Of a stretch of 64,000 nt of DNA, positions 45,971 to 57,420 are shown piece after piece. Every line of letters starts with the position of its first letter. The first letter of the stretch is position 1. Source of the stretch: Ampullaceana balthica (taxonomy: Eukaryota > Mollusca > Gastropoda > Lymnaeidae); the NCBI GenBank assembly GCA_944989445.1, contig CALYLW010000038.1, positions 62,001 to 126,000 on the forward strand, in the 5' to 3' direction. The notes beneath the pieces were generated by a model that was not told the DNA's origin, ran no database searches, and was given only the letters and a program-made list of their open reading frames with translations. Position numbers and translations under genes: made by a program.

Positions 45971-46982
45971 GATGTTATCTAATACTAATATTCGGATGAA
46001 TAAAACTTTGTGTGTAAAAAATCATGTCATGCATTATCGTCAAATATTATTAACCAACAAGTACCAAAAATCCTATGATTTTTAGTTTTAAAAGATATTT
46101 AATTTTTAACAAATTATTGTTTTATTATATATTTTTTTAAATATTAGTGCTTGGTAGTTTTTAAGTGGAGTGCCGTCTTCGCAGAAACTTAGCATTGACA
46201 TATTACCCTGTTCCAGGATATGTCAATGTAACACATATCACAAAAATACACCCCCACAGTTTTTTTAAAATTTTAATAAATATATGAGTTTCTTTTTTAT
46301 TTTAATTTTATGATAAAAATTTTTTAAATTTAAATTATTTACCCAGGCGAGTGCCGCCTTCGCAGCTCAGCCGGTTGAGCCAAATTATCCAATTGGGCAA
46401 CACAAAAAATAATAACTTTTAAGAAAGAAGATTTCTCCATTGGCTTGCAACAATGGCGCCGTAAATCACAGAAGATGCATGAAATATACAATTTTTTATT
46501 TCGTATAAATTATAAAACAGTAGTTTAATTTGAACAAAAATATAATATTTTAATGTTAAAATATATTTCATAGTAAGTTTAGTTGATTTTTAGGTTCTAA
46601 ACTACTCTAAAAATAAATTGCGCTGAAATAAGAAATTACCCATTACTTTTTATTCTGATGTGTATTTTTTCAAAATAAATAGATTTCAGCTGCAATGTAT
46701 TTATTTTGAAAACTACCGTCATTTTTGACGGGTAATACACTAGTGATTATATTTGGTTATATAAACTTGATAAAGTAAGTTTTAAAAAAAAATCACCCCA
46801 AAATATCACATCATATATATATTTACTATTTACGCTCAATTATCACTGACTGCCTCACGCCTAACGCTAAATCATAATCCTTTTGGTTTCCAGATTATGA
46901 TTAACATTAACCAAACAACGCACAAACCTATGACTATGACGTCAGCATTTGTGTTGTAAACAGTGCTGACTGACTCAAACTC
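45971..46982. other. Intergenic with short repeated words
   Basis: GAGTGCCGTCTTCGCAGAAA at 46170 and GAGTGCCGCCTTCGCAGCTC at 46350 are diverged copies of a short repeat. The rest is AT-rich; no gene. Confidence 0.35.
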
Positions 46983-47290
46983 AAAGAGTTATTTTTTTGG
47001 TGCAGTAATTTGGTGCGCTGCTTTCTAAAATTACTTTAAAAATCGTGTGGTGATTAGCACTGTAAAAAATATATTATACATACTTTGTGTACATTTCAGG
47101 AATATTTCGCATTTTTCATACAAGGATAAGTTACTTGGGCTTTTGACAAAAAAAAACAACAACCCTATTATAAAATACTTTGTGTACATTTAAGAAAGTT
47201 TAATATTACGTATTTATCATACAAGGACAAGTTAGTTGGGCTTTTGAAAAGGGGGAGCGCCGCAGGGCCACGCGCCGCAGCACAAACTAG
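46983..47290 (+). mobile_element. Helitron-like 3' region with duplicated terminal unit
   Basis: After the Helitron-related segment 46983-47032, the unit ACTTTGTGTACATTT...GTTACTTGGGCTTTTGA occurs twice (47083-47150 and 47180-47250). The second is followed by a GC hairpin region (GCGCCGCAGGGCCACGCGCC) and AAACTAG before TTT. The arrangement equals the 20.3-20.4 kb element. The doubled end suggests read-through or tandem insertion at an end. Confidence 0.55.
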
Positions 47291-47639
47291 TTTAAAATAA
47301 AATGTGTCAGTAACTTCTCTCAAGTTTCTCATTAGACTTAGACACTATCACTAACTTACTGTTACTTAGTCACTACTACTGTTACTTAGTCACTAACTAA
47401 ACACTTCAATTTCAAGATTTGCGTTAGTAACCTTTCTTTTCTCTCTTCAATACTTCATCATTCATAGTCTATAGTTTCATAGACATATCAATTGTTCGTC
47501 ATTCTTCAACACACCTCTATCCCAAATCCATACCCCAGTCACTGACACACTGTCATGTAAATGTACTCTCTATTTTGTTGTTTTGTTTTGTTTCTGGCTT
47601 CTGGTAATCATGGAGTTTGACATCCAGATCTATTATGAT

Positions 47640-48113
47640 TATGAATTTTTTTATTGTTATTCTTTTTTTAATTATACTTCCTGTTGCAAAGTTGACAGAT
47701 TGACAGTTCTCAATAAATTAAAAATTTACCTCTGGGCTACATAATTGAGTTTATAATTTATGTCATGTTATTTTATATATGTAACTTTATAATTGTTACA
47801 TTCAAAGAATCATCATGTGTTTGTTTTGAATGTTAGAGTACTGAGTTATTCAAAATTACTTTATCAAAGCCTTCCCTTAGTCCTTAGGATATTTGTTACA
47901 ATCTTTGTGTTTGTGATTTGATGTGAGCGAAATGACTGATAATGTAAACAAATTAAATACAATGTAAAAATAAAAAGGTTAAAAAAATTACATTTTATTA
48001 TGTCAGGGAAGGTAAATTTTAAAGTTACTAAAGAGTGTTCTATTGTAAGTATTTTAAAAACAATTTGAGGACCATTGATGCACACAACAACTTTAGGCTT
48101 TAGGAGACGTAAA
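47640..48113 (+). repeat. Second copy of the 640-1055 repeat unit
   Basis: It aligns with 640-1055 through TTCCTGTTG, GTTGACAG, TTCTCAATA, GTGTTTGTTTTGAATGTT, AGTTATTCAAAATT, TTTGAGGACC and GTAAAGTTT. The intervening differences are mostly small indels. An inverted partial third copy is at about 48310-48425. The stretch before it, 47291-47640, is AT-rich with repeated CTTAGTCACTA words and no gene. Confidence 0.6.
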
Positions 48114-48121
48114 GTTTAAAG

Positions 48122-48294
48122 CGGGGGTCAGCAAATAGGGGTAAATTACCCGATCCAGGGTAAATAGGGAACTCTTGGGGTTAATGCAGACTCATTGGGG
48201 GCATATAAAATTCACTAGAATCCGCTTCTTGGGGGTAAGGTCAACACAAAATTTATATTTTGGGGTATCAGGCCAACAAGTTCGCCAGCCACTG
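48122..48294. mobile_element. 173-bp hAT miniature element
   Basis: The left end CGGGGGTCAGCAAA mirrors the right end TTCGCCAGCCACTG. Flanking 8-mers GTTTAAAG/GTTTAAAT agree at 7 of 8. The interior holds repeated GGGGTA/GGGGTTAA words and no ORF. It interrupts the repeat unit that continues, inverted, on its far side. Confidence 0.75.
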
Positions 48295-48511
48295 GTTTAA
48301 ATAATTATATAACAGAGAGGTACATTTTTAAATACATGAGTACTCTCAACTTTGCAACAGGAAGTACAGCAAAATCAACGGGCAGTAAAATAATAATTAT
48401 AAATAAAAATGAAATCCAACTCCTTGATTCCTATTTCTATAGTTTATTTTGTTTTAGTTCGAAGTGTCTGCTGCTACGACTAATCGTAAAAAATATGCTG
48501 TATTTTAATTG

Positions 48512-48711
48512 ACATGACACCCTTTCCTGTCCATGACAGACTATGGGGCAGGTGATGTAGCATTCACAAGTTTTTAGCCACCACTAACGAGCAGGGGAAT
48601 GTGTGGCCGGCACAATGCCCCCGGGGCCTTGCCAGTACCTGGGCTCGAACCCGCGACTCGGGATCTGCCTCGGATCGATAGTCCAGTACGCTACCACTTA
48701 GACCATCGCCG
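48512..48711 (-). mobile_element. tRNA-headed SINE, family 3
   Basis: The minus-strand reading has an A-box-like ATGGTCTAAGTGGTAGCGTA and B box GCGGGTTCGAGCCCAGG, followed by a GC-rich body (GGCAAGGCCCCGGGGGCA) and TGCTACATCACCTGCCCCAT. The tRNA-like head and unrelated body indicate a SINE. Only this copy was seen here. Confidence 0.65.
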
Positions 48712-49424
48712 TTTAATTATGCTAATACTAATACTTTTAATACTAAACAATATTTCTCATAATCAAATTTCATGATTACTAGGTAAGCCGATTAATGAAT
48801 TTTAAAGGTTACAAAAAACTTGATTGGTGTCCATTTAATGACTAACTGTTATAAATTTTAAAAATCTAAATCTGACATGAGCTTCGCCAGACGAAGTGGT
48901 AGTCGGATGAATTTGATGTTAAAACCCCGCTCCCGTCCAATTTTTTTAAATTTGATATTTAAAAAAATATTTTTTAAAATCAAAATTAAAACCACAATGA
49001 GTGTGCTGGTAATTTGTGTTCTTCTTATTCTGAAAAGCGGATACAATGATTAAATCTATTTAAATAAATTTAGATTTTAGAATTAATACACACATAACAC
49101 ATAAATAAGCCCAGATCTATTAATATCATATTATATATAATATATGCGTATAAAATATTATGAAGAGTTTGTTAAAATATTATAGCGATTTAGTTTTTTT
49201 GAAATGTTTACTGCTAAGAGTACTATGACTAGTCGTAGCATGTGTTACATGGCGTAACGCTAGCAACATCCCATCGAATCGTCTGCTGCTACGACAGTCG
49301 TAAAAATATTAAATATGGTATGTTCTTACAGTTATGACTAAAGCTGTATTTTAATTATTCTAATACTAATATTAGGGTCTATGGAGGATTATGGCCAAGT
49401 ATGGGTGTCCAAATAAGTATATAG
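48712..49424. other. Intergenic with dispersed TACGAC palindromes
   Basis: AT-rich. It contains TGCTGCTACGACAGTCGTA at 49281 and a related TGACTAGTCGTAGCATG at about 49226; other members lie at 48468 and 50721. No gene was recognised. Confidence 0.4.
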
Positions 49425-50640
49425 CAATTGTAAATTGTTTAGCCTCATGTTCTTAGCCATGCTTACAGAGGGCCTTCTGGAATAGCAATGAAGGAATGGA
49501 CATTAGGTATCACACTGATGGTCGTCTGTTCAATCTCAGGAGGCTTAAAGCAAAAACAAAAGGTCAAATCAGGCAGCATCCTGTACCTTCTTTTTGCCGA
49601 TGACTGTGCCCTTAACGCTGGATCTACGCACACCTGCAACTAAGCGTTGATAAATTTTCCAGGGCATGCTCTAACTTTGGGCTCACCATCAGCACAAAGA
49701 AGACAGAAGTCTTATACCAGCCGGCCCCAGGCAAATCCTATACTGTGCCTAATATAATCATCAACGGCAACAAAATCAACACAGTGAGCCGCTTTACTTA
49801 CCTTGGCAGCACACTGTCTCAGAAGGCCAATATTGATGACGAGGTGAACATGAGAATTTCCAAGGCCAACGCAGCATTTGGCAGATTGCATGACAGTGTC
49901 TGGAACAGAAGGGGAATCAGCACCCAAAAAAACTAAAAGTATACAGAGCTGTAGTGCTCCACACCTTGCTATATACATGTGAAACTTGGACCGTATACCA
50001 ACGCCATGCGAGGTTGCTGAACCACTTCCACACCAAAAGCCTAAGAAACATTCTCAATATAAAATGGCAGGAAAAAGTTTCAGACATTGAAATATTAGCC
50101 AGGTCAGGACTGCCCAGCATCCATACTAGCCTCATGCAGAGCCAACTACGCTGGGCGGGGTATGTAGTGCGCATGCCCGACCATCGCCTCCCCAAGAGGC
50201 TCATCTATGGTGAGCTTTACTGCTGGGCATAGAGCACGCAGAGGTCCACGTAAGCGATACAAGGATGCACTTAAAACTGCTCTAAAGGCAAAGGCCTTTG
50301 ACATTAGACATGACTCCTGGGAAACAGCAGCCAGTAACCGAGCCCACTGGGCTCTATGATACGGAATGGCGCAGCTGTCTGTGAGGCAAATAGACAACAG
50401 GCTGCCAAGACAAAACGTCAAGCCAGGAAGGACCGTATCCAAGACCCTCCTGGAGGGATCCCATCCATCTCTTGTCCGACATGCCGACGCAAAGTTCATT
50501 CTAGACTATGGGTTAATAAGCCACCAAAGGACACACTTGGCAGCCTGCACAGGTCAAATACAAATATGATGAGAGCGGTCATCGTTGACTACGACGGACG
50601 AACACCAACTTTGATTTTAAAACCGATATGTGGGTTCTAA
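49425..50640 (+). pseudogene. Non-LTR retrotransposon RT C-terminal remnant
   Basis: In successive frames: LFADDCALNA (RT catalytic FADD box), SNFGLTISTKKTEVLYQPA, INGNKINTVSRFTYLGSTLS, RISKANAAFGRLHDSVWNRR, TLLYTCETWTVYQRHARLLN, FHTKSLRNILNIKWQEKVSD and LRWAGYVVRMPDHRLPKRLI. A C-terminal Cys motif follows (SCPTCRRKV near 50470). It is a different subfamily from the 30.5- and 59.4-kb copies, as those have RLRWLGHV and a C2H2-like end. Frameshifts at about 49640, 49940 and 50220 make it inactive. Confidence 0.85.
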
Positions 50641-51946
50641 TCTCGCTTGCGGCAAGTTTTTAAAAATTAACTTAAAAAATTTTATTTTTTTTTAAAAGCA
50701 ACATCCCGTTGAATCGTTTGCTGCTACGACAGTCGTAGCAGCAGTTTCCTGGCTATTGTAATGCTAACAACATCCATTTTAGTTTCATGCACAAGGTGTA
50801 TTCAGAAGCATTCATCTTTATAAAATTATAATTATAAAATGAGGGCCTATAATTTAGTTTTATTAAGTTTTTAAATGAGTTTACAGTTTAAAAATTTCAT
50901 ACAATTTACAATGGTAAGCTTACCGGGTGAATGTATCTAGACCAAAATTAGTATACAAAGATTTGATGACAATGACATTTAATTCTATGGCAAAAGTCAC
51001 ATATTATTGGCTAAACTAACTATAGGGCATTGAACTCACAAGTCTCATAACTTCCACTCCTTTGTGGCCAGGGCCCCAATTCCATTTTTAAAAAATTCAG
51101 AAACCTTTTCACAGATTGATGGCTCTTTCCAGAAAAAATTGAGGGAGGTTTTGAATTTACAAAATATGTTTGGGATATGGGGACCCTGAATAAGCTGAAT
51201 TGTCATAAATGAGCTTTATAAATATATATAGTTTTAGCATGTGAGGTGGAGTTGTTGACCACAAATGAATTTAATGAAAATGCAATTGGAGTGTTTAATT
51301 ATCCTTGTTTGGATGCTAAAGGTACTTTTTTATTATTCACTCTATTCCGGGGTAATCTAAAATTTGATAGGAAACTCTATGAGATACAGTTAATTTTAAA
51401 AAAATTAGATCACCGTCATTTTTTCAAACAATTTTAATGGAACAGGTTTTCTGTGACTTGTTTCTTAGTAAAAATTCTGATTTTTTTTCTGCTCACTGGT
51501 TTAGTCTAGCTACCTACTTTACTTTTAGTAAATGAGAATTAGTAAGTGCATTAATCAGTATCATAATTTTGTGATTGCCCTACTCCTAATATTTAAAAAA
51601 ATCAAATCTTTAATGGCAATTGTCAAGTTATTAAATAAAAATAAATTAGATGAATAGACATTTTTATAATAAAAATACATGTACACGATACTACTAATTA
51701 AAATGACTCTTACCATTATGACTATTATCTTTGTTTATCATGGATAATTAAAATTTTAATTTTAAAAAAATTAACTGTTTTCTAAATTAGTATTACCTTT
51801 TATATAATATTATTTATTATCCTGCTGATGCCACTTTTAATTTTTTTTTACAGAATTAAGACAAAATGATCATCTATGCACTATGTTGTACAACACTTCA
51901 AACAAACACCTCAACAAAATTGTTTCTCAACCGTCACTGACATATC
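50641..51946. promoter_or_regulatory. Upstream flank of the SPT3 gene
   Basis: AT-rich. It has a near-perfect palindrome GCTGCTACGAC-A-GTCGTAGCAGC at 50719-50741. A splice-acceptor-like TTTTTTTTTACAG ends at 51854, so a non-coding 5' exon upstream is possible. An open frame at 51246-51437 resembles nothing known. Confidence 0.4.
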
Positions 51947-53041
51947 ATGGCATCACCCTCCTCCTGGTTCACCTCTGAGATCCAACAAATGATGTTTGGA
52001 TTTGGAGACAGTAAACACCCTTTACAAGAGACAGCTGTTCTGGTGGAGGAAATTGTGCACCAACAGATGATGTCCATGATTCTGCAAGCCAACGAAGTAG
52101 CCATCTCTAGGGGAGACAAGCAGATTTCTGTCGAAGACATTCTGTTTCTGCTACGGAAAGACAAGGTGAAACTCAAGAGACTCATCAAATACTATGAAAT
52201 GAGAGATCTGAAGAATGTCCTAAAGACATCCTTAGCAATAGCCGAAGAAAGCCAAATAGACACCGCGATCTTGCAAAATCAAGAAAAAGTAACATTTGAC
52301 AAGAGGTTAATGGGTAGAAACAGGATGATTTGTTATGAATTTTTATCATCTATAGATCAGACTGGGGAGCTGGTGGCTTTGTTTGGGGATACAGAGACTG
52401 ACACTATTAAACACGAGAGAATGGTGAGGGCCGAGTTACAGGCCCAAGGCATGGACTCACAGCAATACTTTGAATTTTGTAAGGCAAGGCAAGCCAACTT
52501 TAGTCGCCAGTACAACAAATCACAACGTTTTAAAGACTGGCTGCAGTTAAGCCTAAACCCTGATATTATCATGAATCCCACAGTTATAGACATCTGCAGC
52601 TATCTGGCTTATGAAACAGTGGCTCAGATTGTAGACCTAGCCCTTCTGGTCAAGCAAGACAGTAGATCAAAACCAGGGGATCCTTTAAGTAAAACACGTC
52701 CACATTTATGCGTTAATTACTCAGAGCTGTACGCCAACAGTATTTACAACAAACATGATAATGCTAGTCATGAACAGACCCTTACGAATGATATCAGCAA
52801 CCAGATACAAATCAAAAGTGTTGTCGGGGGAGCTGTTCAAACAACTCAAGGCAAACCCAATAAAAAGAAGAGAAAAAAGACTGAACCTTCATCGGCCGTA
52901 GAGCAATCATGGGACACAACAATCTTGCCCTCAGATGTGAGAGAGGCCATGCGAAGGTACTATTCTGACATAGGCCCTTTTACATCTCAAATGAAGATGA
53001 ACCAAAGGTGTTCTGTATGGTGTAAAACTCTCTGCAGCTAA
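51947..53041 (+). CDS. SUPT3H: SPT3 homologue, SAGA-complex subunit, single exon
   Basis: A 364-residue intact frame. Residues about 9-95 form the N-terminal histone-fold pair partner region (WFTSEIQQMMFGFGD, VLVEEIVHQQMMSMILQANE, ISVEDILFLLRKDKVKLKRL). A second histone-fold-like segment lies at about 205-245 (NPTVIDICSYLAYETVAQIV). A Lys/Arg cluster KKKRKK at about 305 may be a nuclear signal, and the conserved C-terminal LPSDVREAMRRY is at about 326-337. Family knowledge: SPT3 pairs its two histone folds and helps SAGA deliver TBP. Length is near the usual animal size, so it is probably full length. The short Cys-containing end after IGPF is lineage-specific in appearance. Notable: no introns in the coding region, though a 5'UTR intron may end at 51854. 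Confidence 0.93.
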   Translation: MASPSSWFTSEIQQMMFGFGDSKHPLQETAVLVEEIVHQQMMSMILQANEVAISRGDKQISVEDILFLLRKDKVKLKRLIKYYEMRDLKNVLKTSLAIAEESQIDTAILQNQEKVTFDKRLMGRNRMICYEFLSSIDQTGELVALFGDTETDTIKHERMVRAELQAQGMDSQQYFEFCKARQANFSRQYNKSQRFKDWLQLSLNPDIIMNPTVIDICSYLAYETVAQIVDLALLVKQDSRSKPGDPLSKTRPHLCVNYSELYANSIYNKHDNASHEQTLTNDISNQIQIKSVVGGAVQTTQGKPNKKKRKKTEPSSAVEQSWDTTILPSDVREAMRRYYSDIGPFTSQMKMNQRCSVWCKTLCS

Positions 53042-54432
53042 TATTTTTTTGATTCTGCATTTATAATTACTGCAATGGTTGTCTTTCCTGCATTGCTCAA
53101 TCTCATTTCTTATTTGTAAGAAATTAAAATAGTTTAAGTGAAAGTCATGTTCTGATTGGTACACCACAAGAATCACTTTGTCCAGGAGGTTAAAATGTAA
53201 ATAATTTAATCACATTTATTGTCTAAGAACATTTTAATTTATTTTTGACATTCTAAGGCATACTTTTCAGTTAAATGCATACAATTTGTATTTTTATATT
53301 TTGAGTCTTGTAACAAGTTCAACAGAACAGTAAAAACTAAAACATGATCTAAACTAAATTAATAACTAATGGATAATTTATATGGATTTGGAAATTAATC
53401 TTTTCATTTGCATTAAATAATTTGTTCTGTATTAAAATGAAAATAGAATGGCAAAAATATACATCTTTTGTTTTATATTGTAACAACATGTTGTTAAAAT
53501 ATCATAAGCTTTTATTTGTTAGTTTAGTTTATTTTGATATTGACTCATTAAAAAATAATTAAGATTTTGCAACAATTACTATTATATTTTGGGAATATTG
53601 TTTGTTTCATTTTTGTGTTTTATAGTTTAACTTTAACTAATGGCAATAATAAAATTTTAGCTCCCATCTTAGTTTAAAAATTCATACCCTTCTGTGGTAT
53701 TAAAAATGCCCCTTTCCTTAAATGTATTGATATGAGTTATAAAAACTTGAGTTCGCACAACAGTATAGCAAAAAGAGTTTGTACAGAGGCTGAATTAAAC
53801 ATTTATTTCCTATTTGAAAAATGTACCTGGCTTTAAGGATTACAATAAGGCAAACTATAAAATTTACACATTTTTCCTTGAATGTCTGCTTTTGAAAATA
53901 AAAAATATAAAACACAATCAAGAAATTGTAAAAAAATTCATTTAGAGGAAATAATGAACACACCTTCAATATTGATAATTTTCTTTTAACTTAATTCTTG
54001 GATGGGGCAATTTACTGTTTCACTTCCTTGTTTTTTAATAACGAAAAATCAGTATTATTGTTTTGCTATTGTGGCTGTGCATTGAAATTAAATTAAATTA
54101 TCTTTTAATAGTATTGAAATGCATTTAGGCCCTTTGAAAAATGATTATCCATAACTATATGCTTATATTTAAAGCATTAGTAAAATTAAATATAATGTGA
54201 ACTTTTGCAAGCCAAGTATTATATTATATGTTTATTTGTCTGTCTGGGTCCATTTAAATCGTGTAATAAATATATCGTGGTCTTCCTGTAGACTGATAAA
54301 GCTGAAAATTTGCATGCATATCCATTTTCTAGGACAGTACATGAATCAATCATAATCAATCAATACTAATTAATTAGTTTAATTTGAACTGACATTATAT
54401 TTATATAGGTGGTGTGACATATAATCTTCAAG
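53042..54432. other. 3' flank of SPT3 and AT-rich intergenic DNA
   Basis: No further gene. AATAAA at 53647-53652 is a candidate poly(A) signal, though distant from the stop. No transposon boundary was recognised. Confidence 0.4.
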
Positions 54433-54506
54433 AGCATGTTGGCATAGTGGTAGAGTGCTAGCCTTCTGACAGAGAAGCAAGTTCAATCCTAGTAGTCGAC
54501 CATTAG
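54433..54506 (+). repeat. tRNA-like SINE head
   Basis: GTTGGCATAGTGGTAGAGTG (A box) and AAGTTCAATCCTAGTAG (degenerate B box) are spaced as in a tRNA. There is no closing acceptor stem. It is best read as a SINE head or tRNA pseudogene. Confidence 0.5.
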
Positions 54507-55091
54507 TAAAATATAATTTCCTGTCATTTTCTCAAGTATATAGCTGATGAAAATATTAAAATCTTTATAAAATTTTCAAATACTAAAAATATTTTAAAGC
54601 ACACTCATGGGAACATAACAGAAAGAAATATATTTTATTTCTTTCTTCTACTTGAAATTCTAAAGATTCTTTTTATTGTTTGGATTATTTCATTTTGTTG
54701 TTGTTTAATGGCTTATACAATTGTTTAGTACATAATATTAAAGCTGTCCAACTGATGAAGACTATTATGTCATCTTGAACTTTGGGTAGATATTGATTCT
54801 TTTTTTCCACAAAATAGCTTGAAATTTGTTCCCAATAAAAGTTAATAGAAGTACATTTTAAATGTAATCAAATTTCCTCTCATTTATATCTATGTTCACA
54901 TCTAATTGGTGTTTCATTTCACCATCTTTTAGTAGAGCACTTGATTTCTTTATGGATCACTAGTTTTTTCCCCCTTGAATTCTTGTTTCTCAAGTCTAAA
55001 TTAATTTGGTTTGTTTAAGAGCACCAGTAGCAATTATATTAAACTTTAAGTGGGTACCATCTTCTGCTGTATTGAATTTTAATTATTTTTT
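54507..55091. other. Intergenic, nothing recognised
   Basis: AT-rich with no coding frame, repeat boundary or tRNA signal. Confidence 0.4.
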
Positions 55092-55320
55092 TGTGTGTGT
55101 GTGTCCCATAACTTCGTGATCGTAGGGGGTTCTTATGCTTTCATTAGAACTTTCTCTGGGCTTGGTAGTCCTTGGTGGCGCCCATCTCCTCTCCAGGTCA
55201 GCGGAGGACTTTTTAGCGATAGTCATTCATCAACATTTTTATTGTGGCTTTAACTTGGGCTAGATCCCACACCCCTCAGCTTGTGAGGCGAGCGCACTGT
55301 TGACTTCAATATCCAGCCGC
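55092..55320 (-). mobile_element. tRNA-headed SINE, family 2, copy 2
   Basis: On the minus strand it reads GCGGCTGGATATTGAAGTCA, a B-box-like GTGGGATCTAGCCC, GTCCTCCGCTGACCTGGAGA, CCAAGCCCAGAGAAAGTTCT and CACGAAGTTATGGGAC, and ends in (AC)n. It aligns with 11501-11737 and 60314-60530. Confidence 0.75.
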
Positions 55321-55493
55321 AGTATTGTTACATTCATATTAAATGGATGTCATTTGTGTAGGATGTAGGAAAGTTTAATGTTTTACTAACTTTAAAAATT
55401 TTGTGGAACCTTTTCTTTTGTACCCGATTCTTTTGGTCAATCTACTTTTCATGATGATCCATGGTCAAAGCAGTTTCTAAGTCTCTTAGAGCA

Positions 55494-56640
55494 GGGGTGC
55501 GCAACCTTTGGACTGTTGACGGCCGCATTAAAAAAAATTATTTTTGCTACGGCCGCCAAAAATTTTTCACTGAAAAACGAAACGGTTACTATAAAAATTT
55601 ACCTATCGTAATAGTCAACGAGAGATATTAATGACAAAATCATAATGTATTGTACACAGTGCTTAATTACAAACAAAAACAATTCCATCGATATTCTCTT
55701 ATATTTCTACTTTATTGAACATGGTCATGAAAACTTAACATTATGTCAAACACTAACAGCATGAGTATATTGTTAGGTGGCATTAGTACACTGAGAACAC
55801 TCCTAATTGAATAAGTGATAAGCTGCTTCACTAACACTTTCCATGTAACTTAGCAGTCCAGAGTCCAGAAATTAGTGGCTGCCTTGCTCTTGGATGTTTG
55901 CCGAGAGTCGCGCAAAGTCCTGACACTTGCTGGAGATCATCATTTGTATTCCTAACGCCAGATTGGTGTCCACCAGTCGTGCTCGATATTTGTTCTTGAG
56001 ATATTTCATTCGTGAAAATGACGCTTCGCACATGTAAGTGCTTCCAAACAGCACTACAGTGTTTCTTGCAATTTCGTGAAGTTTGGGATACTCCACAGCT
56101 ACTTCCCATGTCTCCAGTAGATCTTTTTTGTCCTCGATATAAGCTGCACGTAATTTTTTAGTTCGATCAGTTGGACATCCAATGGCGCACTAACCAAATG
56201 TGGAGAAGCAACGAGTCTCATATTTTCTGAGCTCTTGTCTAAATCCTGAAAACGTTGTGCGAATTCCAACAACAGCACTTCGAGGACGCCTGAAAAGGAT
56301 GTAGCCTGATTTCATCTTTTCTTATTTCATGGCTCTCGATTAGAGCGGTGAGTTGCGGGAAATGATAGAGATTGAGCTGTTGGATATTAATTTGTAGTAG
56401 AAGACATTTATCACAGAAATCCTGTACTCTTCTGTGCATGAGGCAAACTTGTTCCTTTGCTTTGTCTAGCTCTATAACCATGATCAAATGAATCGTTTTC
56501 ATTAAACGATGTTACACTGTTATGTTTATTCACTGCTATGTCGAGAATATGTCTTGATTTCTGGTGCAGCTGCCAGCTAAGAGTGATACTTGTACACAGG
56601 CCTCTGGGATCAACGTTGTGTTCGCACTGACAAGCTGATT
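55494..56640 (-). mobile_element. hAT element, second copy, one end missing
   Basis: CAGGGGTGCGCAACC at 55494 is the same terminus as the element at 6787-8244. The interior runs on the minus strand and includes the transposase remnant. The other terminus is absent, with similarity ending near 56640 where another repeat begins. Confidence 0.82.
55830..56600 (-). pseudogene. hAT transposase C-terminal half, second decayed copy
   Basis: Minus-strand pieces are SITLSWQLHQKSRHILDIAV, IQQLNLYHFPQLTALIESHE, YPKLHEIARNTVVLFGSTYM with CEASFSRMKYLKNKYRARL, and FARLSANIQEQGS. Together with the 7.2-7.9 kb copy it shows which frames are ancestral. It has at least three frame changes. ZBED5/GTF2IRD2-type. 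Confidence 0.8.
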
Positions 56641-56935
56641 GATTGGCCACACCCACCCTTTCCTTTCCTATTTAAGCTCTTACTTTTCTCTCCTTGCTTT
56701 ATCTCTACTGGACTACTTGGATTTCACCGCAGCTAAGTGTTTTTTTCTATTATTTCGTTTTATTCGTTTCATTTGTGTACTATTTGTCCGTTGAAGAAGG
56801 CTCTTTGCCGAAACGTTCGCTGTTGTGTTACGTCCTGTCAGGCCTACTAATACCCTGTTTTTATTTTATGCATTTACCTTTTTAAAAGCCTGATTGCAGT
56901 CTCACCCCCATTACTTTATTTACTTATAAACTGTC
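56641..56935 (+). mobile_element. Probable Penelope-like element terminal fragment
   Basis: It contains GAAGAAGGCTCTTTGCCGAA followed by ACGTTCGC (56793-56820), a stem-loop motif (GGC-TCTTT-GCC then GAAA) commonly seen at the ends of Penelope-like elements. Then come TGTTGTGTTACGTCCTGTCA and GCCTGATTGCAGTC. The latter part is shared with the inverted dimer at 1898-2046 and with 60670-60765. Confidence 0.5.
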
Positions 56936-57420
56936 CGGATTAATTATATTAATTTTGAAGACTTCTTTTCTAAACCATCTCTTTTTCTAGAATGTTTTTA
57001 CCATAAATTGTTATTTTACTTCTGCTCAGTTGATCATTTGTTTTGTGAAGTGATCACCTAACAGTTTTAATCCTCTCCCCATATCTGCTGAAGTCTAAGT
57101 TGTTTTTTCAATATAAAGTGAAGGTGCTCATAAGAATAAAACGATGAAAGCTGTTGGATTTTGGGGATATCTCTTTTAACTCTATGAAGTTAATAGGCCT
57201 AATGGTCCTCTTACTTTAGTTGATATTACTAATTAGTTACAGGTTACAACTATGAAAGAAGTACATAAAAAATTGTTAAGCTACAATTCAGTATTAATTC
57301 TTATGGAGTCATTAAATATGCCCCCGGCATATACACAATAATAGCCGATATCACTCGATTTAGGCTAAATGTGTAATTTATATGCTGATACGTATTAAAA
57401 TTTCATGATTACTGAAAAAG

